In this document: positions 35,347 to 44,927 of the stretch, in pieces | How positions within the stretch are numbered: the first letter of the stretch is position 1 | Layout of the letters: each line of letters opens with the position of its first letter | Assembly (NCBI RefSeq): GCF_038051995.1 | Contig: NZ_CP150290.1 | Coordinates: 5,761,001-5,825,000 of the forward strand | Length of the DNA stretch: 64,000 nucleotides | Direction of reading: 5' to 3' | Source of the DNA: Paenibacillus sp. FSL H8-0537 | GTDB taxonomy: Bacteria > Bacillota > Bacilli > Paenibacillales > Paenibacillaceae | Program-made: the position numbers and the translations under genes | The notes under the pieces: model-generated | Databases searched by the model: none | What the model saw: only the letters and a program-made list of their open reading frames with translations | Told to the model about the DNA's origin: nothing

Positions 35347-36327
35347 TTATAAATACGAGGGCAAACGAACAGGAAGGCCCGACTTCGCTGATTGGTTAGC
35401 CGCAACTGTAATTTCCTGCGTCCGCAAAGCATCCGCATAAGTGGAACGAATAAGCGAAGTATCGCCGGTGCGGACGGCATGCAGAAAAGCTTCATTTTCA
35501 AGCTGATAGGGATCGCGCTTATTTACGTACTCAGTTTTGCGGCTGGATTCAATATCGATGAGCCCGTGATGCCCAAGCTCCAATACACCTTTATCCGTAT
35601 ATATGTGCAGTCCGGCACGATCACCAGCGCTGATGGCGCAAGTATTGCTGATGGAAGCAACTACGCCGCTAGCCAGCTTAAAGGTGGCCGTTCCAATATC
35701 GGGAACCTCAACCCCTTCTTCCTTGCCCGCCATAATTCGGTCGCCATAGGCCGCATAAACCTCCGTCACTTCACCGAGCAAATAACGCAGCAAATCGACA
35801 ATATGAGTCGTCTGCTCGACAAACTGCCCGCCAGAGCCCTCCATTTTTCTCCACCAGACAACACCTGGCATACCGCCCATCCAGCTCCCGATAGCCATGG
35901 CAGCCAGTCTGCCCTCCAGCAGTTCTTTCGCTTTATCCGTGCCGTCCATATAGCGGAAATGGTAGCCGACTGATGTAATGAGACCGCTAGCCTGTACCGC
36001 TTGTCCAATAGCTGCCGGTGTTTCGACATCGACGCCAAGCGGTTTTTCGACAAGAAACGGAATTTCGCGCTTCACCAGCTCATTTTCGATCTCTCCATGG
36101 GCAAACGGCGGAACACAAATATAGACCGCATCCAGCTTCCGGTCATCGAGCATATCGGAAACGTTTTCATAACCGCGTGCATCTGTAAACGGCTTTGCCG
36201 CATCGTCTGCCTTCTGCTTGCTTGTAGCCACTAGCGCTGCTACGTTGACGCCTTCCATACGCGCCAGCTTTTCAGCGTGCATTTGTCCAAACCAACCTGT
36301 ACCAATAACACCAATCTGCAAAGTCAT
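35347..36327 (-). CDS. Gfo/Idh/MocA family oxidoreductase
   Basis: A 326-aa NAD(P)-dependent oxidoreductase. The Rossmann motif is IGVIGTGWFGQMH at the N-terminus, EKPLGV follows near residue 95 (catalytic Lys in VEKPLG), and the C-terminal alpha/beta domain (about 130-320) carries a FVEQTTHIVDLLRYL-type segment. The family acts on sugars and cyclitols; the substrate is unknown. The start was set at the ATG 8 bases from GGGAG. Confidence 0.88.
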   Translation of the reverse strand: MTLQIGVIGTGWFGQMHAEKLARMEGVNVAALVATSKQKADDAAKPFTDARGYENVSDMLDDRKLDAVYICVPPFAHGEIENELVKREIPFLVEKPLGVDVETPAAIGQAVQASGLITSVGYHFRYMDGTDKAKELLEGRLAAMAIGSWMGGMPGVVWWRKMEGSGGQFVEQTTHIVDLLRYLLGEVTEVYAAYGDRIMAGKEEGVEVPDIGTATFKLASGVVASISNTCAISAGDRAGLHIYTDKGVLELGHHGLIDIESSRKTEYVNKRDPYQLENEAFLHAVRTGDTSLIRSTYADALRTQEITVAANQSAKSGLPVRLPSYL

Positions 36328-36545
36328 GTGCAAGCTCCCATCGTAAAGCTTTTTCCTATTATTATAACGGCGCAGCTCCGCTCGCGTCCAATGCTACTTT
36401 GCCAAATTTATTTGCTAGTGCATGGCCCAAGCGGTTGCGGGGACGCCCAGCCTTTCATATGCTACAACATCAGCTTCCCACTTGCAGACAGCAATTAGGC
36501 AGAAACTTCTCGCGCAAAGGCGCAATAAGGAGCGGAGGTCGGGCA

Positions 36546-37361
36546 ATGGCAACTTTGAAAAAAAACAACCGGGAATCGCAGCAGTTGGACACTCGGACAG
36601 CTTTGTTTTTGGCCGCGGTATGCAGTCAAACGTATTTGCAATTCACGAACCCAAGCGGGCTGTTTCTCGTGCCGCGCAATTATACGCTGGTCGGGACGTT
36701 CAATGCCAAGGCCTATGATCAGACGGAGGAAGCCTTTGGCTTCCTGCTGACGTCGGAGCAGTCCTCCGTACTCGCTTTTCGCGGCTCGGGCTCCGCCGTC
36801 GATTGGGTATCGGATTTTATCGCCCAGCAAACACCCTATCGTCCCGTGAAAAATAGCGGTTATACGCATAAGGGCTTCACCGATATTTATATGTCCGCGC
36901 GCGATCAAATTTTGACGCTTATAGAGCAGTTGCCCGCTGATAAGCCTTTGTTTATAACCGGGCATAGCTTAGGCGGCGCTTTGGCTACGCTTGCAGCTGC
37001 CGATATTGCCGCGAATACTCCAATAAAATCACCGATTGTCTATACGTTCGGGGCACCGCGGGTCGGCGATCCTAAATTTGTCCGCAATTACAACAATCTT
37101 GTCGGTACCCATTGGCGTTTTCAAAACGAATACGATATCGTTCCCCATCTCCCAACACTTGTGTATCAATCGCCGCAAACGAAAAAAACGTATTATTACT
37201 TGCATGTAAAGGGCGAGGTCAAGCGCTCGTTCAGGCTCGGCTCGGTTGCCGCCAACCATGTACTGCCTAGCTATTTTAACGATCTATATGTCGAGGAACC
37301 CATCTTTGCCCTAGCCATCTGTTCGGAGCCCCCGGGCTGGTGCCCGCTGCTTACGCAATAG
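36546..37361 (+). CDS. Class 3 lipase-like protein
   Basis: A 271-aa protein with the fungal-type lipase (class 3) fold: FLLTSEQSSVLAFRGS early, the nucleophile elbow ITGHSLGGALATLAA (Ser near residue 145), the acid-side FGAPRVGDPKFV and a C-terminal NHVLPSYF with a candidate catalytic His. It has no clear signal peptide. The start was set at the ATG behind AAGGAGCGGAGGTC. Its function may be in storage- or membrane-lipid turnover. Confidence 0.85.
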   Translation: MATLKKNNRESQQLDTRTALFLAAVCSQTYLQFTNPSGLFLVPRNYTLVGTFNAKAYDQTEEAFGFLLTSEQSSVLAFRGSGSAVDWVSDFIAQQTPYRPVKNSGYTHKGFTDIYMSARDQILTLIEQLPADKPLFITGHSLGGALATLAAADIAANTPIKSPIVYTFGAPRVGDPKFVRNYNNLVGTHWRFQNEYDIVPHLPTLVYQSPQTKKTYYYLHVKGEVKRSFRLGSVAANHVLPSYFNDLYVEEPIFALAICSEPPGWCPLLTQ

Positions 37362-37380
37362 ACATTCTTATGTATGCACA

Positions 37381-37436
37381 AAGAAGCTTGGCAACGGGCA
37401 GATGCAAACGCATCCGCCCGCTGCCAAGCTTCTTTG
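37381..37436. terminator. Bidirectional terminator between lipase and hemolysin III-like genes
   Basis: AAGAAGCTTGGCA pairs with TGCCAAGCTTCTT around an inner stem CGGGCAGATGC/GCATCCGCCCG. It is positioned between the two convergent stops. Confidence 0.85.
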
Positions 37437-37441
37437 AACGT

Positions 37442-38086
37442 TTATGACGGGAGCATATAGAGCAGAATCGCAAAGAAATGCAGCACGGACCCGCCTAGCA
37501 CGAACATATGCCATACCGCATGATGATAAGGAAACGCCCGCCACATATAAAAGACGGTTCCCACGGTGTAAAGCAGCCCGCCTGTAATGAGCAGCTGCAA
37601 GCCGCCAGGCGCCAAATGGCTCGTAAGTGGCTTCCAGGCAAAAACAATGAGCCAGCCCATGGCCAAATACACGATAGTCGAGGTAAACAAAAACTTTGAA
37701 GCAAAAAATGCTTTAAATACGACGCCAACGAGCGCAAAGCCCCAGACGATGCCGAAGAGCACCCACCCTAATGTCCCCTGCACAATATGAAGCAAAATGG
37801 GTGTATACGTCCCCGCAATAAATACATAAATAAAGGAATGGTCAAGCGATTCAAAAACACGCTTTGCCTTGCCTTCTGGAAAGCTGTGCACCAATGTCGA
37901 TGCGGCATAAAGCAGCAGCATCGCTGTGCCATAAATCGTAAAGCTGACCACATGAGAAGCTGTACCCTTCTCTACTGCAAATATGATTAAAATAACGAGC
38001 GCAGCAACGCTAAGTGCAGCTCCAATGCCATGTGTGATGGCATTGGCTATTTCCTCGCGTTTGGAATATGTGTGCGTGTTGGCCAT
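37442..38086 (-). CDS. Hemolysin III/YqfA family membrane protein
   Basis: A 214-aa protein of the PAQR/hemolysin III (YplQ/YqfA) family with seven membrane helices. The conserved N-terminal EEIANAITHGIGAALS, the VFESLDHSFIYVFIAGTYTPI segment and a C-terminal PYHHAVWHMFVLGGSVLHF with the metal-site His residues are seen. The physiological role in bacteria is uncertain (membrane lipid homeostasis has been suggested). Confidence 0.9.
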   Translation of the reverse strand: MANTHTYSKREEIANAITHGIGAALSVAALVILIIFAVEKGTASHVVSFTIYGTAMLLLYAASTLVHSFPEGKAKRVFESLDHSFIYVFIAGTYTPILLHIVQGTLGWVLFGIVWGFALVGVVFKAFFASKFLFTSTIVYLAMGWLIVFAWKPLTSHLAPGGLQLLITGGLLYTVGTVFYMWRAFPYHHAVWHMFVLGGSVLHFFAILLYMLPS

Positions 38087-38150
38087 TGCTAGGGTACCTC
38101 CGTCCTAACCACTGAATATCTTGAACACTTACTACTTACAGTGTAGAACA

Positions 38151-38852
38151 TCAGTGCCAGTCTTTCAACCACAGCTGCAGGCGATCGATCGTTTTATCCA
38201 AATTGCAGATGGCATCTTGGTCGCGGAACGCCTCCTGATGGCGGAAATAATGGGCATGCCCGCCGATGACATGAATCGGCTCAACCTTGCCTGGCGCATG
38301 CTTCATCTGCTGCCATTGCGGCAAGCCAGAAGTGCTTCGCGTCCAACCGCCCCAACTGCCGATCCGGCTTACGGGATCATTAAGCTTGCCCGCCTCGTTC
38401 ACGGAATACAAATAACAGACTTTGTCTTTCAGCTTTGGCGCAATATGATTGCGCGGCGAACCGACCTGCAGGACACGGAAATTGGTCATTAGATTGCGTT
38501 CCATCAGCATTTTCGCCGCTTGATAAGCTGCAGCTCCGCCGCCGCTATGTCCGATGAACAGGGAAGGCTCATCAGCGCTCATCAGCTTCTCCTTCACTTG
38601 GCGGTAAGCCATTTGCCCACCGATGCGTCCAGCTGCAATAAAACTGGTTAAATCGCTGCCCACCTCAAGCACCTGACGAAACAGACTGCGGCTGTTATCG
38701 CCATAAGGATGCAAAATATGAATGCGGGGCTCAACGCCGGACGCGCGAAATAATTGGTCAAGCTTGTCCCGACAAACGTTAAAGGCACTCTTAGTCGTAG
38801 CCACACCTGCCAGCAAAAATATGTTAACGGCTCCTCCACCAGCTGCCAGCAT
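38151..38852 (-). CDS. Alpha/beta-hydrolase-like protein
   Basis: A 233-aa protein with the nucleophile-elbow motif LFIGHSGGGAAAYQAA (Ser near residue 143) and strand pattern of an alpha/beta hydrolase, but it lacks an obvious oxyanion loop and acid motif. IHVIGGHAHYFRH near the C-terminus could supply the catalytic His. It is probably a Paenibacillus-specific esterase-like protein; no substrate can be suggested. Confidence 0.7.
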   Translation of the reverse strand: MLAAGGGAVNIFLLAGVATTKSAFNVCRDKLDQLFRASGVEPRIHILHPYGDNSRSLFRQVLEVGSDLTSFIAAGRIGGQMAYRQVKEKLMSADEPSLFIGHSGGGAAAYQAAKMLMERNLMTNFRVLQVGSPRNHIAPKLKDKVCYLYSVNEAGKLNDPVSRIGSWGGWTRSTSGLPQWQQMKHAPGKVEPIHVIGGHAHYFRHQEAFRDQDAICNLDKTIDRLQLWLKDWH

Positions 38853-39081
38853 GCTTCTCCCTCCATTGCAAAGAAATATGGTATAGGTACATTATGCGGG
38901 AAGAAGCTTCGATTCATTCCTGCACGTGCCACTTAAAAATAATCCAAATTTGCCTCAAACACAAACGAGAATGCCAGCCTTCTAGATGCTCTAATTAAAA
39001 ATAAGCCTCCCGCTACGCTGCACATTCCCAGCATAACAAAAGGCTATTCAAACGATTAGGCATCGCCAAGCTGAAAGCTGA

Positions 39082-39282
39082 CTACACGCCCATCTTTTTG
39101 CGTTGATTATTGACCTTCTTCGTGTTCTGGCTCTTCATTTGCTGCGTGTTTGTTGAAAAACCGCCTTGTGCGAAGGCATCTGCTTTACCCTGCTTCTTCT
39201 GGGCCAGCAATTGCTTGGCTTTCTCCGCTTGAGTCAGCTTCTTCGGCTGCTCCTGTACTTCCTTGTTCTCCACGTCCGACAT
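39082..39282 (-). CDS. Hypothetical small Lys/Gln-rich protein
   Basis: A 66-aa, very polar, basic protein (AEKAKQLLAQKKQGKADAF) without membrane helices. No family recognised. GAGGTGATA precedes the start. The neighbouring methyltransferase gene starts 950 bases upstream and ends 17 bases before it, so they could be co-transcribed. It is likely real, given its conserved-looking charge pattern, but unproven. Confidence 0.55.
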   Translation of the reverse strand: MSDVENKEVQEQPKKLTQAEKAKQLLAQKKQGKADAFAQGGFSTNTQQMKSQNTKKVNNQRKKMGV

Positions 39283-39299
39283 ATTATCACCTCGCTTTA

Positions 39300-40232
39300 T
39301 TATTTAACCAACGTAATAAATCTTGTAAAAGCACCCTTATGCAGTTCGCAGCGATCGACCAAGCTGAAGCCGGAAGCTGATAGCTGCGTTTCAATCGGCT
39401 CCGTCGTCACAATGACTGCAAGGTCAGCAATCCGTCTTACACTTTCCAGCATATCAAGCTGCTCGCCAATCGGCAAGACCGAACATAAATTATACGGCAG
39501 ATCTACGATTGCCGCATCATAATGCCCTTCCAGCTCACGCATATCGCCAAGTGCAACGAGTTCCTTGCTATAGCCAAAATGAGCAAGATTGACCCGTGCG
39601 CCCCGTACCGCGAGCGGATTGCGATCCACACCGCGAATATCAATGCCCATCGACAACGCTTCAATGAGCACGGTGCCCATGCCGCAGCAGGGATCGATCA
39701 CCTTCGCCTTGAGCGCCTCGCCTGCTGGCCCCGAAGCTATATTGACTATAGCTCTGGCCACCCTCGTGCCAAGTGCTGTTGAATAATTTTGCGGCTTCTG
39801 CCGATGGGCGAGCCAAATCGCACTCGCTTCCACACAGTCGCCAAACCAATAACGCTGCTGCCAAAAGGTAACGCCCAGCAGACGCTCCGGCTGCCGCATA
39901 TCCGCTACTCCAATTAATGACGCGCCGACGGAACGCTCAAGTCCGCGCTGCTCCTCGTAGCTGTATGGAGAGTCCGCCACAGTGCAAAGCACCTTGAACG
40001 TCGCTCCATTCAAATCAACAAGCGGCAGCTGCTCCAGCAGCTCCGGCAACGTTTCACCTGAAAGGGAGAGCTCTAGGCGACGCTTGAGAAACGGACTGCG
40101 GCTCGGATGAACGTTATGCTCGCTCACGACGAAGCCATCACTGAGCGAAGCTTCCAGCAGTCGCGACAATTCCAGTCGGCATAGCTCCAATTCCTCTTCA
40201 TGACAGCTGTAGCTGTATAAATAGCGAGTCAT
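39300..40232 (-). CDS. TRM11-like RNA methyltransferase
   Basis: A 310-aa putative RNA methyltransferase. The N-terminal part is THUMP-like (about residues 1-120), and the C-terminal Rossmann domain has motif I VIDPCCGMGTVLIEALS (about residue 178), GVDRNPLAVRGARVN and motif IV IVDLPYN, typical of N2-guanine/TRM11-type enzymes. The target is probably a tRNA guanosine, by family analogy. The start overlaps the lapA-like stop by one base. Confidence 0.85.
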   Translation of the reverse strand: MTRYLYSYSCHEEELELCRLELSRLLEASLSDGFVVSEHNVHPSRSPFLKRRLELSLSGETLPELLEQLPLVDLNGATFKVLCTVADSPYSYEEQRGLERSVGASLIGVADMRQPERLLGVTFWQQRYWFGDCVEASAIWLAHRQKPQNYSTALGTRVARAIVNIASGPAGEALKAKVIDPCCGMGTVLIEALSMGIDIRGVDRNPLAVRGARVNLAHFGYSKELVALGDMRELEGHYDAAIVDLPYNLCSVLPIGEQLDMLESVRRIADLAVIVTTEPIETQLSASGFSLVDRCELHKGAFTRFITLVK

Positions 40233-40570
40233 TAATGGTCTACTGACGTCCGTGTCTGAGGAAGCGACTCATCGATGCTGAAAGGTGTAAGCTCCGGCTT
40301 TGCTTTTCTTTCCACCTCAGCGGTTAATTCATTCACCTGTTTATTCAGAAGCTTAACCTGGCGCTGCAAGCGGAACACACGCACCATGCCAAACAATCCA
40401 ATAACTAGTCCGCCAAGGAGCGTCGAAGCGAGAATGACGAGAATAAGCGGAATTTGAGTCTGCGCAAACATAAAATTAACTTGCACCGAATTGACATTAA
40501 TTACGGCAAATAACGCAATAACAAATGCAAACAGCAGTGCGGATATAAGCATCGTCTGAGCCTTCATCAT
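40232..40570 (-). CDS. LapA domain membrane protein
   Basis: A 112-aa protein with two N-terminal membrane helices (LISALLFAFVIALFAVINV and LILVILASTLLGGLVIGLF), the LapA/YrvD-like PF06305 plan, then a coiled coil (QRQVKLLNKQVNELTAEV) and a short acidic tail. LapA helps regulate lipopolysaccharide in Gram-negatives; in Firmicutes its role is unknown. The ATG at 40570 follows GGTGGAG. It is upstream of and coupled to the methyltransferase gene. Confidence 0.82.
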   Translation of the reverse strand: MMKAQTMLISALLFAFVIALFAVINVNSVQVNFMFAQTQIPLILVILASTLLGGLVIGLFGMVRVFRLQRQVKLLNKQVNELTAEVERKAKPELTPFSIDESLPQTRTSVDH

Positions 40571-40645
40571 TTTCTCCACCTTTATCTGGGTTGCTATTAG
40601 TTTATCATATTCCCTATTAAACCAATAGTCGCAGCGCCAAACAGC

Positions 40646-40680
40646 AAGCGGATGCCCGCCTCAAGGGCAAGCATCCGCTT
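40646..40680 (-). terminator. Terminator after efeU
   Basis: AAGCGGATGC pairs with GCATCCGCTT across a 15-base loop (GCCC/GGGC inside), just past the efeU stop. Only a weak T run follows. Confidence 0.6.
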
Positions 40681-40712
40681 AAGATTGTTCCCAGTACAGC
40701 TTTATTGGTTAA

Positions 40713-42497
40713 CTACGCTTTTCTTCTCGCCTGCTGCCATACGAACATAATGATAATGACCACCAATACCGCAAGCTGCGTAAGCGCCGTCTCCAGCGTT
40801 GGATAAATACCAAGGAAGCCAATCGTAGGCCATTCGCTTACCGCATGCGTCGGCAGCCATGCAGCGACCTGCAGCGAGTGAATGCTTTCTCCCATAAAGC
40901 GGAACACTAAATAATAAATGAGCACCGATGCCACAATGAAAAAGGGCCGAATCGGCAGCTTCGTGCTGAAGCGAATAATAACGAAAGCTATTGCTACGAG
41001 CAGCAGGAACGTTACGCCAATACCTAAGATCATTTGGTATGGATCAATGGAAGGCGCCATGCCGACATAAAATATCGTCGTCTCCGCCCCTTCCCGCATA
41101 ATGGCAAGCGCCGACACAGCGAACAGAGACCACAGACTGCCGCGGGCAATAGCGCTGCCCATCTTGTTGTCAATATAGCTGTTCCAGCTTCGCAAATTTG
41201 CTTTGCTGTGCAGCCAGTTGCCGACGGTTATCATCAAGATGACGGAGACAAGACCAGCGATGCCCTCAATCGCTTCACGCGCGCTGCCAGCAGCCGCTTG
41301 AGCAATCGCATAAGTGAGCAGCACAGCCATAACAGCGCTCAGCAGCAGGCCGACCCAGACGCCAGACCATACCCAGATGCGCTTCGACTCGTTGCCCGAT
41401 TTTTTTAAATAAGCCAGTAAAGCTGCAAGCACGAGAATTGCCTCAAGCCCCTCGCGGAGCAAAATCATTCCAGCATCCCATGCAGTATAGCGCGTTTCCT
41501 CCACCATTGGAGCAAGTATCTCTCTGATTTCGGCAATTACGGCTTGGGCTATATCCGGAACCGGTGGATTGGAAAGCAAATAGCCCGATACCGCCGTCAT
41601 TTGAATTTCGATTTTCGTATAAGCATCAGCAGAACGAATCTGCACCTGCCCCTCGACCGACGGCCATTTTGAAATAAAGGCTTGCATTTGGCCATCGGCC
41701 TCACTTAAATTGCCCGCGGCTATGTCTTTAGCTGCTTTATCAACAATTGCAATCAGGTCAGCAATGCCCAGTTTTTCCGCTGGTACAGCAGCCGCATCGA
41801 TTTTGCCTGCCCTATAATCATTAAGCAGCTGAATCATCGCATTCGTTTCCGTCTCGGATTGCTCCGCACGCGGCGGCTCGGCCTGCAGCGCAATCCGGAT
41901 CATGCTCATTGCCGTCTCCAGCTTGCCATAGACGGTGAAATTGTCCGAGCGGATCGCAGGTTCAATCGTCAGCCAATTATCGTTAATCGTCTTATAATCA
42001 GCGCTCGCCTTCCCCCATTGCTCTCCTTGAATTTCGACCAGCAGCTTTGTCGCCATAGGCAGAAGCAGCTTCGCCGCTTCCTTGCCGCTCAGCTTAGATT
42101 GATCGTCCTTCTGGACGCTTTTCACATATTTATTAATCGCCTTTGCCAGCTCGGATAAGGAAGCCTTTGCCTCCTCCGGCTTGCTGTCTCCCTGGTCCAA
42201 GAGCACGATCGCATGAGCCAGCGCGGAGCCGACATCGGCGGATAAATCTGATTTTTTCACGTTTAGCTGCTTCCAGCGCTCATTCGCTTCTTTAATATGA
42301 CCTGATGCCTGTTCCCAGTCGCTCTGGCTTGCCGCTGCAAGCGCTCCGCCAACGAGCGGAAGCAGCTTATCCAAATCGCTGGACGTTTCTGCAAAAACGG
42401 GCCTCACGCCAATCGAGCCTGCAACCATGGCTGCTAAAATAACGATAATGCCGAGCCATTTCCACCCTATGCTGTAACGGCTGCTACCTGAAAACAT
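40713..42497 (-). CDS. efeU: EfeU-type FTR1 iron permease
   Basis: A 594-aa membrane protein of the ferrous-iron permease (FTR1) family. After a signal-anchor (residues 12-32) comes a long extracellular, all-helical region (about 35-330), then about seven membrane helices. REGLE (LLREGLEAILVLAALL) and REGAE (MREGAETTIFYV) are the two RExxE iron-binding motifs of FTR1. The N-terminal extracellular region is much larger than in E. coli EfeU. The start was set at the ATG behind GGAGAAG; a longer frame overlaps efeB. It is the last gene of efeO-efeB-efeU. Confidence 0.93.
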   Translation of the reverse strand: MFSGSSRYSIGWKWLGIIVILAAMVAGSIGVRPVFAETSSDLDKLLPLVGGALAAASQSDWEQASGHIKEANERWKQLNVKKSDLSADVGSALAHAIVLLDQGDSKPEEAKASLSELAKAINKYVKSVQKDDQSKLSGKEAAKLLLPMATKLLVEIQGEQWGKASADYKTINDNWLTIEPAIRSDNFTVYGKLETAMSMIRIALQAEPPRAEQSETETNAMIQLLNDYRAGKIDAAAVPAEKLGIADLIAIVDKAAKDIAAGNLSEADGQMQAFISKWPSVEGQVQIRSADAYTKIEIQMTAVSGYLLSNPPVPDIAQAVIAEIREILAPMVEETRYTAWDAGMILLREGLEAILVLAALLAYLKKSGNESKRIWVWSGVWVGLLLSAVMAVLLTYAIAQAAAGSAREAIEGIAGLVSVILMITVGNWLHSKANLRSWNSYIDNKMGSAIARGSLWSLFAVSALAIMREGAETTIFYVGMAPSIDPYQMILGIGVTFLLLVAIAFVIIRFSTKLPIRPFFIVASVLIYYLVFRFMGESIHSLQVAAWLPTHAVSEWPTIGFLGIYPTLETALTQLAVLVVIIIMFVWQQARRKA

Positions 42498-42519
42498 ATG
42501 CCGCTTCTCCTCTCTCCTG

Positions 42520-43860
42520 CTACAATAACGTCTCTCCAATATAGCCGCCCTCGCTGACGCCAGGGAAACAAGCAAACACGGCGCTGCCCGTATGCACGAT
42601 ATATTCATTCAACTTATCCATTAGGCTCAGCTTGGTCTGCATCGGAATAAACTGCTTGCTCGTATCGCGGTTATAGCAAATAAACAATAGTCCCGCGTCA
42701 AGCTGTCCGGTGCGTTTGTCCAGACCGCTGGAGTAGGAGTACGAGCGGCGCAATATTTTCAAAGACCCGTCCCCTCTAGCAAGTGCCAAATGCGAGTTGG
42801 CTGGAATGACCGGCTTGCCGTTCTCATCCTTTTTATTCACATCGACTGTGTCAAACTCCTTCAAGCTGCCAATTGGAGCACCGCTCTCCCGATGGCGGCC
42901 GAAGGTTGCCTCTTGGTCAGACAGCGTCGAGCGATCCCACACCTCTACCCGCATGCGAATTCTTCTCACGACCATATAGCTGCCGCCCGCCATCCATGGT
43001 ACACCGTCATCGGCGGAAGCCCAGACGACCTGCTTCATCTGTGCTTCATCGCTCGTATCCGGGTTCGCGGTCCCATCCTTGAAGCCCATCAAGTTGCGCG
43101 GTGTCGCGCCCTGCTTATCAGCGCCGGAGGTGCGCTGAAAGCCTTCCGTCGTCCAGCGCAGCACCGCTTTGCCCCGTGCGATCCGCGTCAAATTGCGAAT
43201 GGCATGGAAAGCGACCTGCATATCGTTTGCGCATACCTGCACGCCGATATCGCCACCGCACCATTCCGGCTGCAGCTCATCGCCGCCAAATGCTGGAAGC
43301 TCCTCAAGGGAAGAGGGCTTCTTGCTTGACAGACCGAAGCGCCCATCAAAAAAGCTCGGCCCTACGCCGAACGTAATCGTTGTTTTGGAAGGCGATAAGC
43401 CTGCGGCTTCGCCCGTGTCGGATGGCGGCAGGTTCAAGTTATTATTGTCCGTGCCAATCATCGTTCCTTGCGTCATTGCAGCCGAAGCGGCTGTCCAAAC
43501 TTGAAACAAGGTACGCACCTCATCGATTGAAGCTGCTGTCAGATCAAAAGCGGCAAATAAAATAAAATCCTGTGACGGCGTCGCAATACCTGCCTGATGA
43601 GCACCGTAAAAAGGCAGCACATCTCCATTTGCTCCAGCCCCTGTCGCCGCCGTTGTCGCTGCCGTTGTCGGGGCGGACAGCGTTTTGCTTGCCGCCTGCA
43701 TAATGCCGCCTACGCCAGTCGCGCCGATCAGCAAACCAGCCCCACCAACGCCCATGAGCCGCAGTAAATCTCTGCGGCTCATCGGTTTTTCCAGCACACT
43801 GTCGCCAGCCTGCTTCTGATTATGCTTTTGTTTATCGTCGTTGTTAGTAGTAGAACTCAT
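42520..43860 (-). CDS. efeB: EfeB: Tat-exported dye-decolorising (DyP) peroxidase
   Basis: A 446-aa haem peroxidase of the DyP family that works with EfeU and EfeO in iron uptake. A twin-arginine signal occupies the N-terminus: SRRDLLRLMGVGGAGLLIG (residues 28-46), preceded by a charged region. The DyP signature GFKDGTANP (GxxDG; about residue 262), the haem-side MVVRRIRMRVEVW and FICYNRD are present. In B. subtilis the homologue EfeB (YwbN) is exported by TatAyCy; the same pair may operate here with tatA-tatC at the left end. It lies between efeO and efeU. Confidence 0.95.
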   Translation of the reverse strand: MSSTTNNDDKQKHNQKQAGDSVLEKPMSRRDLLRLMGVGGAGLLIGATGVGGIMQAASKTLSAPTTAATTAATGAGANGDVLPFYGAHQAGIATPSQDFILFAAFDLTAASIDEVRTLFQVWTAASAAMTQGTMIGTDNNNLNLPPSDTGEAAGLSPSKTTITFGVGPSFFDGRFGLSSKKPSSLEELPAFGGDELQPEWCGGDIGVQVCANDMQVAFHAIRNLTRIARGKAVLRWTTEGFQRTSGADKQGATPRNLMGFKDGTANPDTSDEAQMKQVVWASADDGVPWMAGGSYMVVRRIRMRVEVWDRSTLSDQEATFGRHRESGAPIGSLKEFDTVDVNKKDENGKPVIPANSHLALARGDGSLKILRRSYSYSSGLDKRTGQLDAGLLFICYNRDTSKQFIPMQTKLSLMDKLNEYIVHTGSAVFACFPGVSEGGYIGETLL

Positions 43861-43864
43861 GACA

Positions 43865-44776
43865 TTAAGCCCCCAAAATTTTGCCCATTTGTGAAAGCGG
43901 TTCTGCCAAAGCGTCTAGCAGCCGGCTCAGCTTCTTCGTATCTTCTTCTTTCAAATCAAGGTAAGATTTATAGCCGTCGCCATCTTTATAAACAGCAAGC
44001 GCATCGTCCAGGTTTGTGAAGCTTGTGCCAATCAATGTTTCCAGTTCGGCATCATGCTTGTTCAATTGCGGCTTAAGCAGCTCATAAATTTTCTCTGCAC
44101 CTTCTACGTTAGCGACAAAATCATACAAGTCAGTATGCGAATAACGTTCTTCCTCGCCGGTCACTTTAGAGGAGGATACTTCGTTCAGCAGCTCAACCGC
44201 ACCCGTAACGAGCAGGCTAGGCTCAATTTCGACCGTCTCCATAAGTGCGCGAAGCAGCTTGATGTCCTCAAGCAGCGTATCGGCATAACCTTCAGCGCCT
44301 TTTGTAGTATTTTCTTCCCATAAAATTTTCTCGATTCGGTGGAAGCCTCTCCACTCCTTCTCGTCGACATCATTTTCACGGGCATCAATATGCGGGTCAA
44401 AATCGCCCAGCGCTTCAGCAATCGGCTCGATTCTTTCATAGTACATTCTCGATGGCGCATACAACTGCTTCGCCGTCTCAATGTCGCCCGCTTTAACGGC
44501 ATTGACGAATTTTTCGGTTTCAATAACGAGCGAATCCGCCTCTTTAATCGTGAAGGCGCGATATTCGTCAAGAACAGGCTGCCATTCCTCTTCCGTGGCA
44601 GGCGCTATTGTAGCAGCTGGCGACTCCTCCGACGCTGCTGGTGATTCTTCAGCTGTATTTGTTCCTGTCGCTGCCGCAGTGTCTGTTTTTGTATTAGTAG
44701 CAGTATCTGACCCGCAAGCAGAAAGAAATAATAGGCTGGCACAAGATAATGAAATTGCGATTAACTTCCAGTTCAT
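43865..44776 (-). CDS. efeO: EfeO: imelysin-type iron-binding lipoprotein
   Basis: A 303-aa lipoprotein with the M75 imelysin-like domain. The lipobox is LFLSAC near residue 20, followed by a Thr/Ala/Asn-rich linker. FHRIEKILWEE (the HxxE metal motif of EfeO, GFHRIEKIL) and ARENDVDEKEWRGFHRIE are present. This form has no cupredoxin domain, as in Bacillus EfeO. It captures iron at the surface for EfeU. The start was set at the ATG behind AGGGGAAAATCGA. It is the first gene of the operon, under a Fur box at 44840-44854. Confidence 0.93.
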   Translation of the reverse strand: MNWKLIAISLSCASLLFLSACGSDTATNTKTDTAAATGTNTAEESPAASEESPAATIAPATEEEWQPVLDEYRAFTIKEADSLVIETEKFVNAVKAGDIETAKQLYAPSRMYYERIEPIAEALGDFDPHIDARENDVDEKEWRGFHRIEKILWEENTTKGAEGYADTLLEDIKLLRALMETVEIEPSLLVTGAVELLNEVSSSKVTGEEERYSHTDLYDFVANVEGAEKIYELLKPQLNKHDAELETLIGTSFTNLDDALAVYKDGDGYKSYLDLKEEDTKKLSRLLDALAEPLSQMGKILGA

Positions 44777-44839
44777 TCGATTTTCCCCTTTAAGAATCCA
44801 CGTCATGTGAATTTATTCTATTGCGAAGTATATTCCTAT

Positions 44840-44854
44840 TGAGAATCATTGTCA
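44840..44854. promoter_or_regulatory. Fur box upstream of efeO
   Basis: TGAGAATCATTGTCA matches the 7-1-7 Fur consensus TGATAATNATTATCA at 12 of 14 informative positions. It lies 64 bases upstream of the efeO start. Confidence 0.75.
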
Positions 44855-44927
44855 ATTATATTTTTATGGCAACGATGCACTTATCTTTCCTGCATTTCTT
44901 CCTGACAGTCAGCAGGAGGGAAATCGT

